Shown here: one piece after another, positions 6,250-6,357 of the stretch | Layout: the number at the start of each line of letters is the position of its first letter | Position numbering within the stretch: the stretch's first letter is position 1 | Source: an uncultured Clostridium sp. | GTDB lineage: Bacteria; Bacillota; Clostridia; TANB77; CAG-508 | Assembly: GCA_900557045.1 (NCBI GenBank) | Contig: USQY01000067.1 | Span: 1-6,357, forward strand | Length of the DNA: 6,357 nt | Reading direction: 5' to 3' | Made by a program: the position numbers and the translations under genes | Notes under the pieces: model-generated | Seen by the model: only the letters and a program-made list of their open reading frames with translations | Databases searched by the model: none | Told to the model about the DNA's origin: nothing

Positions 6250-6278
6250 AATATAGCATAATAAATTTAATTCGTCAA
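6250..6278 (-). promoter_or_regulatory. Extended -10 promoter of the minus-strand gene
   Basis: On the minus strand TTGACG (6278-6273), 17 bp, then TATATT (6255-6250) preceded by TGC. The -35 starts 24 bp from the edge of the right terminal repeat, the same distance as between the left repeat and the rnj-side promoter. Confidence 0.75.
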
Positions 6279-6302
6279 TAATTTTATTCCAACATACAAA
6301 AA

Positions 6303-6356
6303 TTATAAATTGCAATAATAAGTGTCGCACTTTTTGTAATAAAATTACAAATATAT
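6303..6356 (-). repeat. Right arm of the 54-bp terminal inverted repeat
   Basis: Exact reverse complement of bases 1-54; one additional base (6357) lies outside the match. The sequence just inside the arm is unrelated to that inside the left arm, so identity ends sharply at TTATAA. See the left arm for the internal palindromes and possible identities. Confidence 0.9.
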
Positions 6357-6357
6357 T

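Noticed and set aside
1..6357. Linear plasmid or hairpin-telomere replicon suggested by the terminal inverted repeats
   Set aside because: The window carries chromosomal essential genes and no replication or telomere-resolution gene; a contig break in a repeat is simpler.

Overview
This is an AT-rich chromosomal segment, most likely from a low-GC Firmicute of the Clostridia type, perhaps assembled from a metagenome. Supporting signs are strong Shine-Dalgarno sites, near-exclusive AGA/TTA codon use, an RNase J, a DUF951 small protein, and textbook sigma-A-like promoters. No tRNA, rRNA or CRISPR array is visible.

Layout, left to right. Bases 1-54 are one arm of a perfect 54-bp inverted repeat whose other arm is 6303-6356. 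A consensus promoter (79-107) follows, then a leader of about 365 nt containing two AU-stem hairpins with GGUG-bearing loops and an intrinsic-terminator-like hairpin (370-405). The leader precedes rnj (479-2602), an RNase J with an unusual basic N-terminal extension of about 158 residues. Between rnj and the next housekeeping gene sits a RAYT unit (2598-3872). It has imperfect inverted ends carrying GGGGACAGGC and GGGGTCAGGC, a terminator (2705-2752), a cluster of GACAT repeats, a good extended -10 promoter, and an intact Y1/HUH transposase gene (2997-3743). Its right end abuts the ribosome binding site of gltX (3890-5527, glutamyl-tRNA synthetase) and may contain the gltX promoter.

A 226-bp stretch without a convincing gene follows; it holds an orphan Shine-Dalgarno and a direct repeat. 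Then come a DUF951 protein (5754-5939) and a shared convergent terminator. Last is a minus-strand 70-residue orphan gene (5987-6199) with foreign-looking codon use. It has its own extended -10 promoter, and a 17-bp palindrome sits at the predicted transcript start.

Functional picture: RNA turnover (RNase J) and translation (GluRS) genes form the conserved core. The RAYT unit has come between them, so rnj ends at a terminator and gltX depends either on the RAYT promoter or on a promoter inside the RAYT right end. The mirrored window ends, both inside the same repeat with an inward promoter exactly 24 bp away, are the most unusual layout feature. A contig break at a multicopy repeat is the simplest explanation for the window stopping there. 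I do not see a clear new multi-gene system. The best leads are the terminal repeat, the rnj leader RNA, the RAYT unit and the orphan minus-strand gene.
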